A stretch of DNA of 64,000 nt from Cryobacterium sp. Y82 (GCF_002929495.1 NZ_PJJJ01000034.1:62001-126000); one strand, 5' to 3'. Numbered from the stretch's first letter, positions 26,409 to 35,484 are shown. Numbers and translations: made by a program. The notes: generated from the letters alone by a model not told the origin.

Positions 26409-28105
26409 GATCGAATTTTACCTTCACCCAATTCGGGCGCTGACGCCGGCAGGGCAACAGATGCTGTACTCACGTCGACCAGGATCCGGCCGGTCGAAGG
26501 TGAAGCGGTCTGATCGGCAGCAATGCTCCGCTCCCTGTCAATGCCGGTCATGGTGCCCAGCGGAATGTTGGGCAGCAGGGCGATCGCCACGAGAGTGATC
26601 ACGGCCAACGGCACCATGAGCAGGAACACGTTACCGACTCCGATTCCGTAGGCCGACTCGACGACAACGCGCAGTGCCGCCGGCAGCAGGGACACCTGCG
26701 GAATGGTGCCATCGCCGAGGGTCTCGGCGGCGACAGCCTGATTGGCCGGGCTGAGAGCGCCGGTACCGTTGCGGATGTACTGCGCCACCACGGTGCCGAG
26801 CACGGAGCCCATCACCGCAACGCCCACCGTGCCGCCGAGGCTGCGGAAAAAGGTGACGGTGCTGGTGGCCACACCCAGGTGGGTGATTTCTACGGTGTTC
26901 TGCACGACGAGCACGAGGTTTTGCATGATCATGCCAACGCCGGCGCCGAGGATGAACATGAACACGCCCACGAAGACCAGGCTCGTGTCGTAGCGCAGTG
27001 ACCCGAGCAGCAGTGAACCGGCCAGCACGAGCGCGCTGCCGGAGACCATGATCGATTTCCACTTGCCGGTGCGGCTGATCAGGTTGCCGAAGAACGTGGA
27101 GGAGATCAGCAGCCCGCCCATCATCGGGATGGTCAGCAGGCCGGACTCGGTGGGCGTTGCCCCGCGGGCAAGTTGCATGTACTGGCTGAGAAAAACCGAG
27201 GTGCCGAACATGGCGACACCCACCGAGAGGCTCGCGATAACGCCCAGGGTGACGGTGCGATTCTTGAACAGATCGAGCGGAATGATGGGTTCCTTCGCCT
27301 TGAACTCCACGAGCACGGCTATGAGCAGCACAATGACCGAGCCGAGCACCATGGCAAATGACGGCAGCGATGCCCACTCGAACGAGTTGCCGGCCAGGGT
27401 GACCCAAATCAAGAGGAGCGATACGCCGACGCTGATCAGCACGATGCCCAGGTAGTCGATGCTCACCATGCGCTTGACGCGTTCGGGAAGGTGCAGGGTG
27501 ACCTGCAACAGGACGATGGCCACGATGGCGACCGGCAGCGCAATGAAGAAGTTCCAGCGCCAGCCGAAGGTATCTGTCACGACGCCGCCGAGCAGGGGCC
27601 CGCCGATGGTGCCGAGGGCCATGACTGCGCCGAACAGCCCGGCGTATCGGCCGCGCTCGCGAGGACTGATGATGTCGGCCATGATGATCTGGCTGAGGGC
27701 GGCAAGACCGCCGCCGCCGAGCCCCTGCATAATGCGGAACACGATGAGCGTGTCGGTGTTCTGAGCGAATCCGGCCAGGGCTGAGCCGAGCACGAAGACC
27801 ACCAGTGCAAGCTGAATGAGCAGCTTGCGGTTGAACAGGTCGGCAAACTTGCCCCAGATGGGCGTCGAGACGGCCGTCGCCAGCAGTGTGCTGGTGACGA
27901 CCCAGGTGTAGGCGGACTGATCGCCTTTGAGGTCGGAAATGATCAGGGGTAACGAAGTGGCGACGACCGTACCGGCCAGAATCGCCACGAACATGCCCAG
28001 CAGGAGGCCAGAGAGGGACTCCAAAACCTGGCGATGACTCATTGACCCGTCGGCGTTGGGGGCGTGGCGAACGGATGCTGTGCTGCGGCGAGATGCGCGA
28101 CTCAT
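26405..28105 (-). CDS. MFS multidrug exporter, DHA2 (EmrB/QacA, 14-helix) family
   Basis: A 566-residue transporter with about 14 membrane helices. Family motifs are VATSLPLIISDLKGD, the motif A region WGKFADLFNRKLLIQ and motif C-like GGPLLGGVVTDTFGWRWNFFIALPVAI. It would export hydrophobic or cationic drugs by proton antiport. ATG 28105 has GCAGGAG upstream and gives a short N-terminal tail; the open frame before it adds only eight residues. The C-terminal tail of about 50 residues is polar and not conserved. First gene of a two-gene operon with its MarR regulator. Confidence 0.92.
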   Translation of the reverse strand: MSRASRRSTASVRHAPNADGSMSHRQVLESLSGLLLGMFVAILAGTVVATSLPLIISDLKGDQSAYTWVVTSTLLATAVSTPIWGKFADLFNRKLLIQLALVVFVLGSALAGFAQNTDTLIVFRIMQGLGGGGLAALSQIIMADIISPRERGRYAGLFGAVMALGTIGGPLLGGVVTDTFGWRWNFFIALPVAIVAIVLLQVTLHLPERVKRMVSIDYLGIVLISVGVSLLLIWVTLAGNSFEWASLPSFAMVLGSVIVLLIAVLVEFKAKEPIIPLDLFKNRTVTLGVIASLSVGVAMFGTSVFLSQYMQLARGATPTESGLLTIPMMGGLLISSTFFGNLISRTGKWKSIMVSGSALVLAGSLLLGSLRYDTSLVFVGVFMFILGAGVGMIMQNLVLVVQNTVEITHLGVATSTVTFFRSLGGTVGVAVMGSVLGTVVAQYIRNGTGALSPANQAVAAETLGDGTIPQVSLLPAALRVVVESAYGIGVGNVFLLMVPLAVITLVAIALLPNIPLGTMTGIDRERSIAADQTASPSTGRILVDVSTASVALPASAPELGEGKIRS

Positions 28106-28224
28106 GAAACTCCTGCAATTCGTTAACAACGGCCATCCTTACGTAACTAGTAGACCGATGTCAACCATTTGTCATCCGCTTGCGATTTGCACGGTGCTGA
28201 ACGTTCACCTATGCTGATCTCTAG
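28106..28224. other. Short divergent promoter region, no gene
   Basis: About 120 bases between the exporter start and the L10 leader. AT-richer stretches near 28140-28200 are consistent with divergent promoters. Nothing else was recognised. Confidence 0.35.
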
Positions 28225-28390
28225 CCACAGACCGCCGGTTGCTGCGCCATGTTGAAAGACAGAAGTGCAGACGAAGGTTCATTCACGTGAACGGCCCGCG
28301 CAGGTGTTCGAAGTTCAGTTACAGTCTTCCTGATTGTTCCCCAAGCTCCGGCGCCCTGCGCTGGAGCTTTTTTCATGTCTGCGCCCCGGG
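28225..28390 (+). ncRNA. L10 leader (autoregulatory 5' region of rplJ) with attenuator hairpin
   Basis: The region preceding rplJ has the layout of the ribosomal L10 leader: a structured segment, then AAGCTCC (28343-28349) pairing with GGAGCTT (28363-28369) followed by TTTTTT, a full intrinsic terminator placed about 50 bases before the rplJ start. In other bacteria, L10 with L12 binds this leader and lowers expression. The 5' boundary is approximate. Confidence 0.72.
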
Positions 28391-28423
28391 CTACCCGGCA
28401 CATGATTATTAATGAGGAGCACC

Positions 28424-28939
28424 ATGGCGAACAAGGAAGCAACGGTCGCCGAGCTTACGGAGAAATTCCAGAGCTCGACCGCCGTTCTGCTCACCGAGTA
28501 CCGCGGTCTCACTGTTGCGCAGCTCAAGAGCCTGCGTACGTCCATCAGTGAGGACGCCACGTACGCCGTGGTAAAGAACACGCTCACCAAGATTGCGGCC
28601 AACAAGGCCGGCATCACCTCGTTCGACGAGGAACTTGTCGGTCCGTCCGCTATCGCCTTCGTACACGGAGACCCCGTCGCCGTCGCGAAGACCCTGCGTG
28701 CCTTTACCAAGGCAAACCCTCTCCTGGTGGTAAAGGGCGGTTACTTTGACGGTAACCCGCTCACCGCAGCGGAGGTTGGCAAGCTTGCCGACCTCGAGTC
28801 CCGCGAGGTGCTGCTGGCCAAGCTGGCCGGCGCCTTCAAGGCATCGCTGTTCGGAGCCGCTTATCTCTTCCAGGCACCGCTGTCGAAGGCTGTTCGCACC
28901 ATCGACGCGCTGCGTGAGAAGCAGGAGTCCGCGAACTAG
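28424..28939 (+). CDS. rplJ: 50S ribosomal protein L10
   Basis: A 171-residue protein of normal size. The N-terminal rRNA-binding part has [19 protein letters not shown] and [13 protein letters not shown]; the C-terminal helix binds L7/L12 dimers. L10 is the base of the ribosomal stalk. GAGGAG at 28414-28419 fixes the ATG at 28424 rather than an upstream in-frame start. Followed after 53 bases by rplL. Confidence 0.97.
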   Translation: MANKEATVAELTEKFQSSTAVLLTEYRGLTVAQLKSLRTSISEDATYAVVKNTLTKIAANKAGITSFDEELVGPSAIAFVHGDPVAVAKTLRAFTKANPLLVVKGGYFDGNPLTAAEVGKLADLESREVLLAKLAGAFKASLFGAAYLFQAPLSKAVRTIDALREKQESAN

Positions 28940-28992
28940 GCACCTGCCGCGTTCACGGTTCACGAATTTTTAGAAACTATTAGGAGTACATC

Positions 28993-29376
28993 ATGGCAAA
29001 GCTTTCTACTGAAGACCTGCTTGAGCAGTTCAAGGGCCTGACCCTCATCGAGCTCTCCGAGTTCGTCAAGGCGTTCGAGGAGACCTTCGAGGTCACCGCA
29101 GCCGCTCCCGTCGCCGCTGCCGGAGCCGCTGGCCCCGCCGCTGCTGCTGAAGAGGTCGAAGAGCAGACCGCGTTCGACGTCATCCTTGACGCCGTCGGCG
29201 ACAAGAAGATCCAGGTCATCAAGGTTGTGCGCGAGCTCACCAGCCTGGGCCTCGGCGAGGCCAAGGCCGTTGTCGATGGCGCGCCGAAGGCCGTCCTCGA
29301 GGGCGTTGCCAAGGACGCTGCCGACAAGGCCAAGGCTTCCCTCGAAGAGGCCGGCGCCACCGTTACCCTCAAGTAA
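28993..29376 (+). CDS. rplL: 50S ribosomal protein L7/L12
   Basis: A 127-residue protein with the three L7/L12 parts: N-terminal dimerisation helix ([27 protein letters not shown], split here only for description), an alanine-rich hinge (about residues 37-55) and a C-terminal domain with [20 protein letters not shown] and [14 protein letters not shown]. It recruits elongation factors to the ribosome. Ribosome binding site TTAGGAG precedes the ATG. A strong terminator follows. Confidence 0.98.
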   Translation: MAKLSTEDLLEQFKGLTLIELSEFVKAFEETFEVTAAAPVAAAGAAGPAAAAEEVEEQTAFDVILDAVGDKKIQVIKVVRELTSLGLGEAKAVVDGAPKAVLEGVAKDAADKAKASLEEAGATVTLK

Positions 29377-29440
29377 TCTGGGCCCCGCGAGGGGTTCTGC
29401 TTGAGGCGTAGTCGACCGGCTTCGTGTCGATCATTGCGCA

Positions 29441-29477
29441 GGGGGCGTCGTTTCCGTAAGGGAACGGCGCCCCCTTT
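29441..29477 (+). terminator. Strong terminator after rplL
   Basis: A 15-bp stem with one mismatch: GGGGGCGTCGTTTCC at 29441-29455 opposite GGGAACGGCGCCCCC at 29460-29474, loop GTAA, then TTTG. It closes the rplJ-rplL unit. Confidence 0.9.
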
Positions 29478-29548
29478 GTCGTACCCGACGATATTCATTC
29501 GTAACAGTTGGTTCCCGGTCGGTTACGTGCCCGAGCGTGAATCGGCAG

Positions 29549-30577
29549 TCACTCGGCCCGTAGGGCGCGAAGGGCGCGCGGCGCACTGGTGCTTGACCGG
29601 ATGACCAGGCTGGTGGGCAGCACCGCCGACGCGCCAATGCTGCTCCCACTGGCGAGGCCGTCTAGCAGCGTGCGCACGGCAAGTTGGCCCTGGGTGCGCG
29701 GATGCTGCGCCAGGGTGGTGAGGCGAAACATCTCGGAGTGCGGGTGTCCGTCGATGCCGATGACGCTGAGCTCGATGGGTACCTCGATGCCCAGCTCGCG
29801 GGCCGCCAGGATGAGCCCGAAGGCAATCTCGTCACTCGCCGCGAAGATCGCGGTCGGACGACGGCGAGGATCTCCCAGTATGGCCAGGCCTCTGGCGTAC
29901 CCACCGGGCGTGGTGAAATCAGAGGAGTAGAAGCATCCGCTGACCGACAGACCGGCTTCCGTCATCGCAGCTTCAAAGCCGCGCAGGCGATTGCTGTGCA
30001 CTTGAAAGTCCATCTCGTCGGCCTGGCTGCCACCCACGTGCACGATGTCGCGATGCCCGAGACTGAGCAGGTGTTCAGTGGCGAGTCGGGCGGCCGCGAC
30101 GTCGTCGATCTCTATTGTGGGCACGCCGCGGATGGGCCCGCCGATGCCGACGAGGGGGCGGCGCAGGCGATGCAACTGGTCGACCTCCTGCTCGCTCAGC
30201 GCCACGCAGACCGAGATGATGCCGTCGAATCGCTTGCGGGCCAGGAAGAACTCAAAGACCCGGTCGCGCTCAGGGGAAGCGGGCGGCAGGTTGTACAACG
30301 TCATGTCGTAGCCGTGCTCGAGCAGGGCTAATTCCAGGCTCTCGAGGACCTCCCCGAAAAACCAGCGGCTGATGTACGGAATGATCACGCCGACACTCTG
30401 GGTGCGGCCGGTCACGAGGCTTGCGGCGTTCGGTGATGCCACGTACCCAATTTGCCGGGCAGCAGCGATGACCTTCGCTCGGGTCTCCGTGGAGACATAG
30501 CCTCGACCGCTCAGCGCACGGCTGGCCGTGGCTTTGGCCACTCCGGCGAGGCGCGCGACATCGGCGATCGCGCTCAT
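29549..30577 (-). CDS. LacI-family transcriptional regulator
   Basis: A 342-residue regulator. The N-terminal helix-turn-helix and hinge (AIADVARLAGVAKATASRALSG) is followed by a periplasmic-binding-protein-like ligand domain starting near TQSVGVIIPYISRWFFGEV. GGAGG upstream of ATG 30577 supports the start. It is divergent from an alpha-glucoside-type ABC importer, and two LacI-type palindromes lie between them, so it most likely represses both until the sugar or a derivative binds. Confidence 0.92.
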   Translation of the reverse strand: MSAIADVARLAGVAKATASRALSGRGYVSTETRAKVIAAARQIGYVASPNAASLVTGRTQSVGVIIPYISRWFFGEVLESLELALLEHGYDMTLYNLPPASPERDRVFEFFLARKRFDGIISVCVALSEQEVDQLHRLRRPLVGIGGPIRGVPTIEIDDVAAARLATEHLLSLGHRDIVHVGGSQADEMDFQVHSNRLRGFEAAMTEAGLSVSGCFYSSDFTTPGGYARGLAILGDPRRRPTAIFAASDEIAFGLILAARELGIEVPIELSVIGIDGHPHSEMFRLTTLAQHPRTQGQLAVRTLLDGLASGSSIGASAVLPTSLVIRSSTSAPRALRALRAE

Positions 30578-30633
30578 CTCTGCCTCCGTCTATGGTGACT
30601 GCTTCTCATACCCTAGCGTGCGTTCGCCAGGCA

Positions 30634-30647
30634 TGGAATCGGTTCCA
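30634..30647. promoter_or_regulatory. LacI-type operator O1
   Basis: TGGAATCGGTTCCA, a full match to the LacI/GalR-family pattern TGGAAnCGnTTCCA, flanked by further symmetric bases to give an 18-bp palindrome at 30632-30649. It lies 57 bp from the regulator start and probably mediates autoregulation. Confidence 0.8.
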
Positions 30648-30777
30648 TGATATTCCTTGATTCTCCTGTGACGCAGCGGCTAAACTCTGGTATCGCTTGA
30701 AAATTTGGCTCTGACCTTTGCCATTCTGTTACATTTCCGGCCTTGCTATCCCTCTACGGGTAACGTACTTTATGGTC

Positions 30778-30791
30778 TGGAACCGGTTCCC
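30778..30791. promoter_or_regulatory. LacI-type operator O2
   Basis: TGGAACCGGTTCCC, with a perfect GGAACCGGTTCC core, 144 bp from O1 and 117 bp before the binding-protein start. Two spaced operators would permit DNA looping. Confidence 0.78.
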
Positions 30792-30907
30792 GAGATTTGA
30801 TCAAAAGACCTGTTGCAGCGGTTGGTTTCCACCTCGGCAGCGCCAGCTCCATCTACAGCTCAAACGTGTACAACCTGATCCGGCACTACTCAAAGAGGAG
30901 AAATAAG

Positions 30908-32227
30908 ATGCGGCCTTCCCTGCACTGTCGAATTACAGCACCGATTGCCATGGCGGCGATTGCTGGTCTGGCCTTAACCGGTTGTTCCGGCGGCCCGGGC
31001 GCCACCACCGCCGAGTCCGGCGCCGCGGGAGACGGAGTCGTCACCGTCTACAGCACCATCGCCGACGCCGAAGCCAAGCTCCTCGAAGAGTCCTGGGCTG
31101 GCTGGGAGAAAGACAACAAGATCGACATTCAGTACGAATCGTCGAAGGAGTTCGAATCGCAGATCTCCATTCGGGCGCAGGGCGGGAACGCTCCCGATAT
31201 CGCGATCTTCCCACAGCCTGGCCTCATGAAAGACCTCGCGTCGCGCAAGCTCCTTAAGCCGGCCCCGGCGGCCGTCGAGGCTAATGTTGACAAGAACTGG
31301 TCGGCCGACTGGAAGGCCTACGGCACCGTCGACAACACACTGTATGGCGCACCGTTGATGGCCAGCGTCAAGGGTTTCGTCTGGTATTCACCGGCGAAAT
31401 TCACGGAGTGGGGTGTTGAAGTTCCCACCACGTGGGACGAGCTGCTGGCCGTCACCAAGACCATCCAGGAAAAAACCGGCGCGGATCCCTGGTGCGCAGG
31501 CTTCGGCTCCGGCGACGCCACCGGTTGGCCGGGCACCGACTGGGTCGAAGACCTGGTACTACGAGAGGCGGGCGCTGAAACCTACGACAAGTGGGTCGCC
31601 AACGAGATTCCCTTCACCGACCCGGCCATCAAGAGTGCCTTTGACTCTGTTGGTGAAATTCTGCTCAACCCGGACTACGTCAACGCCACCTATGGCGATG
31701 TCAACTCGATCATCAGCACCCCGTTCGGAGATGTCGCGACCCCCATTTCCAACGGCACCTGCGCAATGACCCACCAGGCGTCCTTCTTCGATGGCTTTAT
31801 TACGAATGCCGGCGGAACGGTCGGACCGGATGCTGACGTCTGGGCGTTCATCACGCCCTCGGTCAAAGCCGGTGGCCAATCGGTCACCGGTGGTGGCGAA
31901 ATCGTCGGTGCTTTCTCCGATGACGCCGACACCCAGAAGGTGCTGGAATACCTCTCGAGCGCTGATTGGGCCAACAGCCGGGTCGCTCTCGGTGGTGTGA
32001 TCAGCGCGAACAAGGGTCTCGATGCGTCGAACGCAAAAAGCCCCATTCTGCAGGAGGCCATCACGATCCTGCAGGACCCGGAAACCACGTTCCGCTTCGA
32101 CGCTTCCGACCTGATGCCGGGTGCCGTGGGAGCGGGAACGTTCTTCAAGGGCATCGTCAGTTGGGTCAACGGCACACCGACCGACGAGGTGCTCACGAGC
32201 ATCGAAGCGGGCTGGCCGTCCAGCTAG
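30908..32227 (+). CDS. ABC transporter sugar-binding lipoprotein, alpha-glucoside (AglE-like) type
   Basis: A 439-residue binding protein. The signal peptide ends in a lipobox (GLALTGCSGG, cysteine near residue 26). The mature part has the family-1 solute-binding layout: VTVYSTIADAEAKLLEESW, GNAPDIAIFPQPGL, an FTEWGVEVPTTWDELLAVTKTIQ segment and GDATGWPGTDWVEDL. AGAGGAG precedes ATG 30908; an in-frame start upstream would spoil the signal peptide. It captures an oligosaccharide, probably an alpha-glucoside, for the two permeases downstream. A 14-bp hairpin after it may raise its level above theirs. Confidence 0.88.
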   Translation: MRPSLHCRITAPIAMAAIAGLALTGCSGGPGATTAESGAAGDGVVTVYSTIADAEAKLLEESWAGWEKDNKIDIQYESSKEFESQISIRAQGGNAPDIAIFPQPGLMKDLASRKLLKPAPAAVEANVDKNWSADWKAYGTVDNTLYGAPLMASVKGFVWYSPAKFTEWGVEVPTTWDELLAVTKTIQEKTGADPWCAGFGSGDATGWPGTDWVEDLVLREAGAETYDKWVANEIPFTDPAIKSAFDSVGEILLNPDYVNATYGDVNSIISTPFGDVATPISNGTCAMTHQASFFDGFITNAGGTVGPDADVWAFITPSVKAGGQSVTGGGEIVGAFSDDADTQKVLEYLSSADWANSRVALGGVISANKGLDASNAKSPILQEAITILQDPETTFRFDASDLMPGAVGAGTFFKGIVSWVNGTPTDEVLTSIEAGWPSS

Positions 32228-32256
32228 CTGGAACAGCCATCACTCAGGCATGAAAA

Positions 32257-32294
32257 CGGTGTGCCGTCCGCTTCGAATACCGGGCGGCGCACCG
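32257..32294 (+). terminator. Intercistronic hairpin after the binding-protein gene
   Basis: A 14-bp stem (32257-32270 with 32281-32294) fully paired if two G-U pairs are allowed, with a 10-base loop and no T-run. Such hairpins in ABC operons often stabilise the upstream mRNA and partly stop transcription. Confidence 0.65.
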
Positions 32295-32379
32295 TGCGTG
32301 GCAGTTGTGCGTTATCGATACGTTTTCGACGGTTGTCGGGCGAATACCAGGGTTCACTGTCGTACTCGAAAGGTTTCAG

Positions 32380-33513
32380 ATGTCCGCTTTCTTCTCCTGG
32401 CTGGCTCAACTACCAGCACTGGCACAAATCCCCATAGTCATCCTGGCGTTCGGTGTCGTTGTTGGTGCCATCTTGTTTTTCGTCGAGATCGCCCCACGCT
32501 CCGGCCGGGTCTACACGATCATTCGTCTTGCCGTCTGCATCCTGGCACCGCTGCTCATTCTGTTGGTCGGCAACTCGTACACCTGGGCCATCATCGGTGC
32601 CGGAGCACTAGGCCTCGGCTTCTTTTACATCGACTACCGCTCGCGCAAGGGTGCTGGCTACCTGTTCCAGCTGGTCGGTTTTCTCGCCCCGGCCGTGATC
32701 CTGCTCGGCATCGGTCTGGTTATTCCGACCATCCAGACCACGGTGCAGGCTTTCATGAGCGCTCGCGCTGACCGGTTCGTGGGCCTTGACAACTTCGTCT
32801 GGATCTTCACCCAGCCCGAGAACCTGCGCATCGTCCTCAACACCGTTGTCTGGGTGCTGATCGTTCCGACCATCTCGACCATCGCCGGCCTCGCTTACGC
32901 GGTGTTCATCGACAAGAGTCGCGGCGAGAAATATTTCAAGATCCTGGTCTTCATGCCCATGGCCATTTCGCTGGTGGGCGCATCCATCATCTGGCGCTTC
33001 GTCTACACGGCCCGGCCGGCCGACCAGGAGCAGATCGGCCTGCTGAACCAGCTCGTGGTCATGTTCGGCGGGCAGCCGGTGGACTTTCTGTCGGTGTCGC
33101 CGTTCAACACTCTGTTTCTTATCGTGATTCTGATCTGGGTACAGACCGGGTTCGCCATGGTGGTGCTGTCTGCCGCCATCAAGGGCGTGCCGACCGAGCA
33201 AATGGAGGCGGCCGAACTCGACGGCACCAACGCCTGGGAGCAGTTCGTGAACGTGACCGTCCCCGGCATCCGCAGCGCCCTCGTGGTCGTTCTGACGACA
33301 ATCTCCATCGTGTCGCTCAAGGTCTTCGACATTGTGCGCACCACCACGGCCGGGTCGAATGAGACCAGCGTCGTGGCCAACGAGATGTACACCCAGTTCA
33401 AGAACTTCGAGCAGGGCCGGTCAGCCGCCTTTGCCCTGGTGCTGTTCCTGCTGGTACTGCCGATCGTCGTCTACAACGCCCGCCAGATCAAGAAGCAGAG
33501 GGAAATTCGATGA
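32380..33513 (+). CDS. ABC transporter permease, alpha-glucoside (AglF-like) type
   Basis: A 377-residue membrane protein. The C-terminal 280 residues form the binding-protein-dependent permease domain with the EAA loop QMEAAELDGTNAWEQFVNVTVPGI, which contacts the ATPase. The first 100 residues add about three helices (QIPIVILAFGVVVGAILFFV and others) absent from most CUT1 permeases but known in AglF-like ones. ATG 32380 has AAAGG upstream. It overlaps the next permease by four bases (ATGA). Confidence 0.87.
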   Translation: MSAFFSWLAQLPALAQIPIVILAFGVVVGAILFFVEIAPRSGRVYTIIRLAVCILAPLLILLVGNSYTWAIIGAGALGLGFFYIDYRSRKGAGYLFQLVGFLAPAVILLGIGLVIPTIQTTVQAFMSARADRFVGLDNFVWIFTQPENLRIVLNTVVWVLIVPTISTIAGLAYAVFIDKSRGEKYFKILVFMPMAISLVGASIIWRFVYTARPADQEQIGLLNQLVVMFGGQPVDFLSVSPFNTLFLIVILIWVQTGFAMVVLSAAIKGVPTEQMEAAELDGTNAWEQFVNVTVPGIRSALVVVLTTISIVSLKVFDIVRTTTAGSNETSVVANEMYTQFKNFEQGRSAAFALVLFLLVLPIVVYNARQIKKQREIR

Positions 33514-34484
33514 GCTCGGTCATGCCCGTAAGACTTCCCGTGGATGCCCAGACCACACGGCGCCTGCGTCGCGGCGTTCGCCGGATGGAGTCGCCCATCG
33601 CCCGCAATACCAAGAAGCGGCTCACCAGCCGCGGGGCGACCATCGGGGCGCTCATCATCGCGGTGCTGTGGTCTATTCCCACCCTCGGCCTGTTGGTATC
33701 GTCATTCCGGCCGGCGCAGCAGGTGCGCACCACCGGTTGGTGGACTATTTTCACCAACACCGGGGTCACCTTCGACAACTACACCGCGGCGCTTGCTGCC
33801 GGCAACAGCCAGCTCAATCTGGCCGGGTCATTCATCAACTCGGTGGCAATCACCCTGCCGGCCACGCTCATTCCGTTGATGATTGCGAGCCTCGCAGCCT
33901 ATGCCTTCGCCTGGATTGACTTTCGGGGCAAGGACGCCATGTTCATCGGCGTCTTTGCCTTGCAGATCGTGCCGATCCAGATGGCCCTCGTGCCGCTCCT
34001 GCAGTTCTTCTCCGGCGGCACTGTCTTTGGCTTCCCGGTCGTCGCGGCGCTCAACCCCGGCAGCGGCTATTCGCAGGTGTGGATCGCGCACACGATGTTC
34101 GCTCTTCCACTGGCCATCTACCTGCTGCACAACTTCGTCTCGGAGATACCGAGCGAAGTTATTGAAGCGGCCAGGGTCGACGGCGCTGGCCATGGGCAGA
34201 TCTTCTTTCGCATCGTGTTGCCGCTGACCATGCCGGCCATAGCGTCGATCGCCATCTTCCAGTTTCTCTGGGTCTGGAACGACCTGCTGGTGGCGCTGAT
34301 CTTCGCGGACGGCGCGGTCGCTCCGATGACCAAACTGCTCGCCGAACTCTCCGGTGCCCGCGGGCAGGACTGGCATCTGCTGACGGCCGGTGCTTTCCTG
34401 TCGATTCTGGTTCCGTTGATCGTATTCTTCTCGCTGCAACGCTTCTTTGTGCGCGGCCTGCTTGCCGGGTCTACGAAGGGGTAG
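33510..34484 (+). CDS. ABC transporter permease, alpha-glucoside (AglG-like) type
   Basis: A 324-residue second permease of the importer. The EAA motif is VIEAARVDGAGHGQIFFRIVLPL, and helices such as GATIGALIIAVLWSIPTLGLLV open the protein. It pairs with the preceding permease. No ATPase gene is present; actinobacterial sugar importers of this class commonly share one MsiK-type ATPase encoded elsewhere. No glycosidase lies in the operon either. Confidence 0.9.
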   Translation: MSSVMPVRLPVDAQTTRRLRRGVRRMESPIARNTKKRLTSRGATIGALIIAVLWSIPTLGLLVSSFRPAQQVRTTGWWTIFTNTGVTFDNYTAALAAGNSQLNLAGSFINSVAITLPATLIPLMIASLAAYAFAWIDFRGKDAMFIGVFALQIVPIQMALVPLLQFFSGGTVFGFPVVAALNPGSGYSQVWIAHTMFALPLAIYLLHNFVSEIPSEVIEAARVDGAGHGQIFFRIVLPLTMPAIASIAIFQFLWVWNDLLVALIFADGAVAPMTKLLAELSGARGQDWHLLTAGAFLSILVPLIVFFSLQRFFVRGLLAGSTKG

Positions 34485-34513
34485 GTGGGACTGCAGTTTT
34501 CCGGTGAGTGGTT

Positions 34514-34532
34514 GCCGGGGGCCGACCCCGGC
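34514..34532. terminator. Hairpin between convergent permease and GntR genes
   Basis: GCCGGGG at 34514-34520, loop GCCGA, CCCCGGC at 34526-34532. Convergent position suggests a bidirectional terminator. Confidence 0.55.
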
Positions 34533-34549
34533 GGGGTGGCCCTCGGCCG

Positions 34550-35281
34550 TCATTCCCAGCGCAACGCATTGGCGTTGAGGGAGTTATCGACGACGAGGCG
34601 GATGGTGCCGGCGACGTAACGGTCGACTGACCACTCCAGCGGTAGGCCGTCGCGGCTGAAGCTAACGCGCTTGTGCATGAGCAGCGGGGACCCGCGGCGC
34701 ACATCGAGCAGCCGCGCGTCTTCCGCCCCTGCTGGGCAGGCGGAAAACTGATGCTCCGCGCGGGAGAAAGTGATGTTGGCAGTCGCTGCGAGCCAAGCAG
34801 TCACCGACGGGCAGTCGGACGGAATCCGCTCCACCTCGGCGCCGACCGAATCTCGGTAGCGGGTGCGCTCCACCATGATGGCGCTGCCATCGAGCAGACG
34901 TACCCGCACAACGCAGAACACGCGAGCGGCCGTCGGTAGCCGAAGTTCCTCGAGGTCGAGCGGCGAAGCGTCCTGCCACCTCGCCGAGATGACGTGGCCG
35001 GCTGGAACGCGCCCGCGCGACGACGCCCATTGGGCAAAACTTCGAAATTCTTCGAACGTGGCGGCTACCCGCGGCTCACCGACGACGGTGCGCCGACTGC
35101 CACGACGGGAGGCCAGGACCCCCTCGGTTTCGAGTTCGCCCAGTGCCTGCCGGATGGTACCGGGAGCAACGTCGAACTCCTCGGAGAGTTCACGTTCGCT
35201 GGGCAACTGACTTCCGCGCTCATAGAAACCCCGGGAAATTGCGCCTCGAAGGGCTTCTGCGATGTCGTGATACCTCGCCAC
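34550..35281 (-). CDS. GntR-family regulator, HutC subfamily (UTRA domain)
   Basis: A 243-residue regulator. The winged-helix domain (ARYHDIAEALRGAIS, then LPSERELSEEFDVAPGTIRQAL) covers the first 75 residues; a UTRA effector domain follows with VRVRLLDGSAIMVERTRYR and PLLMHKRVSFSRDGLPLEWS. GTG 35281 is chosen since GAGG lies 6 bases before it and the helix-turn-helix starts right there; in-frame starts extend to 35338. It is divergent from the following importer operon and likely controls it through the inverted repeat at 35447-35484. Effector probably a sugar phosphate or the imported compound. Confidence 0.88.
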   Translation of the reverse strand: MARYHDIAEALRGAISRGFYERGSQLPSERELSEEFDVAPGTIRQALGELETEGVLASRRGSRRTVVGEPRVAATFEEFRSFAQWASSRGRVPAGHVISARWQDASPLDLEELRLPTAARVFCVVRVRLLDGSAIMVERTRYRDSVGAEVERIPSDCPSVTAWLAATANITFSRAEHQFSACPAGAEDARLLDVRRGSPLLMHKRVSFSRDGLPLEWSVDRYVAGTIRLVVDNSLNANALRWE

Positions 35282-35446
35282 GCCCAACCTCACTCTGTAC
35301 GGCCGCGCTCTGAGCGCCCGGCCTGGATCACTGTCCAAAGTATTGCGTCACCGCTACGTGCGCAGACCGCACCGGACTCACGCACTGGGGGTTCACCGAG
35401 CGTTTACCTACTCGTCACTCAATTTACCCATCCCGGCCCAACTTAT

Positions 35447-35484
35447 CTAGTGAACTTCGATCGTCAAAGGTTAAAGTTCACTAG
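35447..35484. promoter_or_regulatory. Inverted repeat, probable GntR operator
   Basis: CTAGTGAACTT (35447-35457) and AAGTTCACTAG (35474-35484) are exact inverted copies, 27 bp centre to centre, in the 290-bp region between the GntR gene and the importer operon. The rest of this region holds no gene. Confidence 0.72.
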
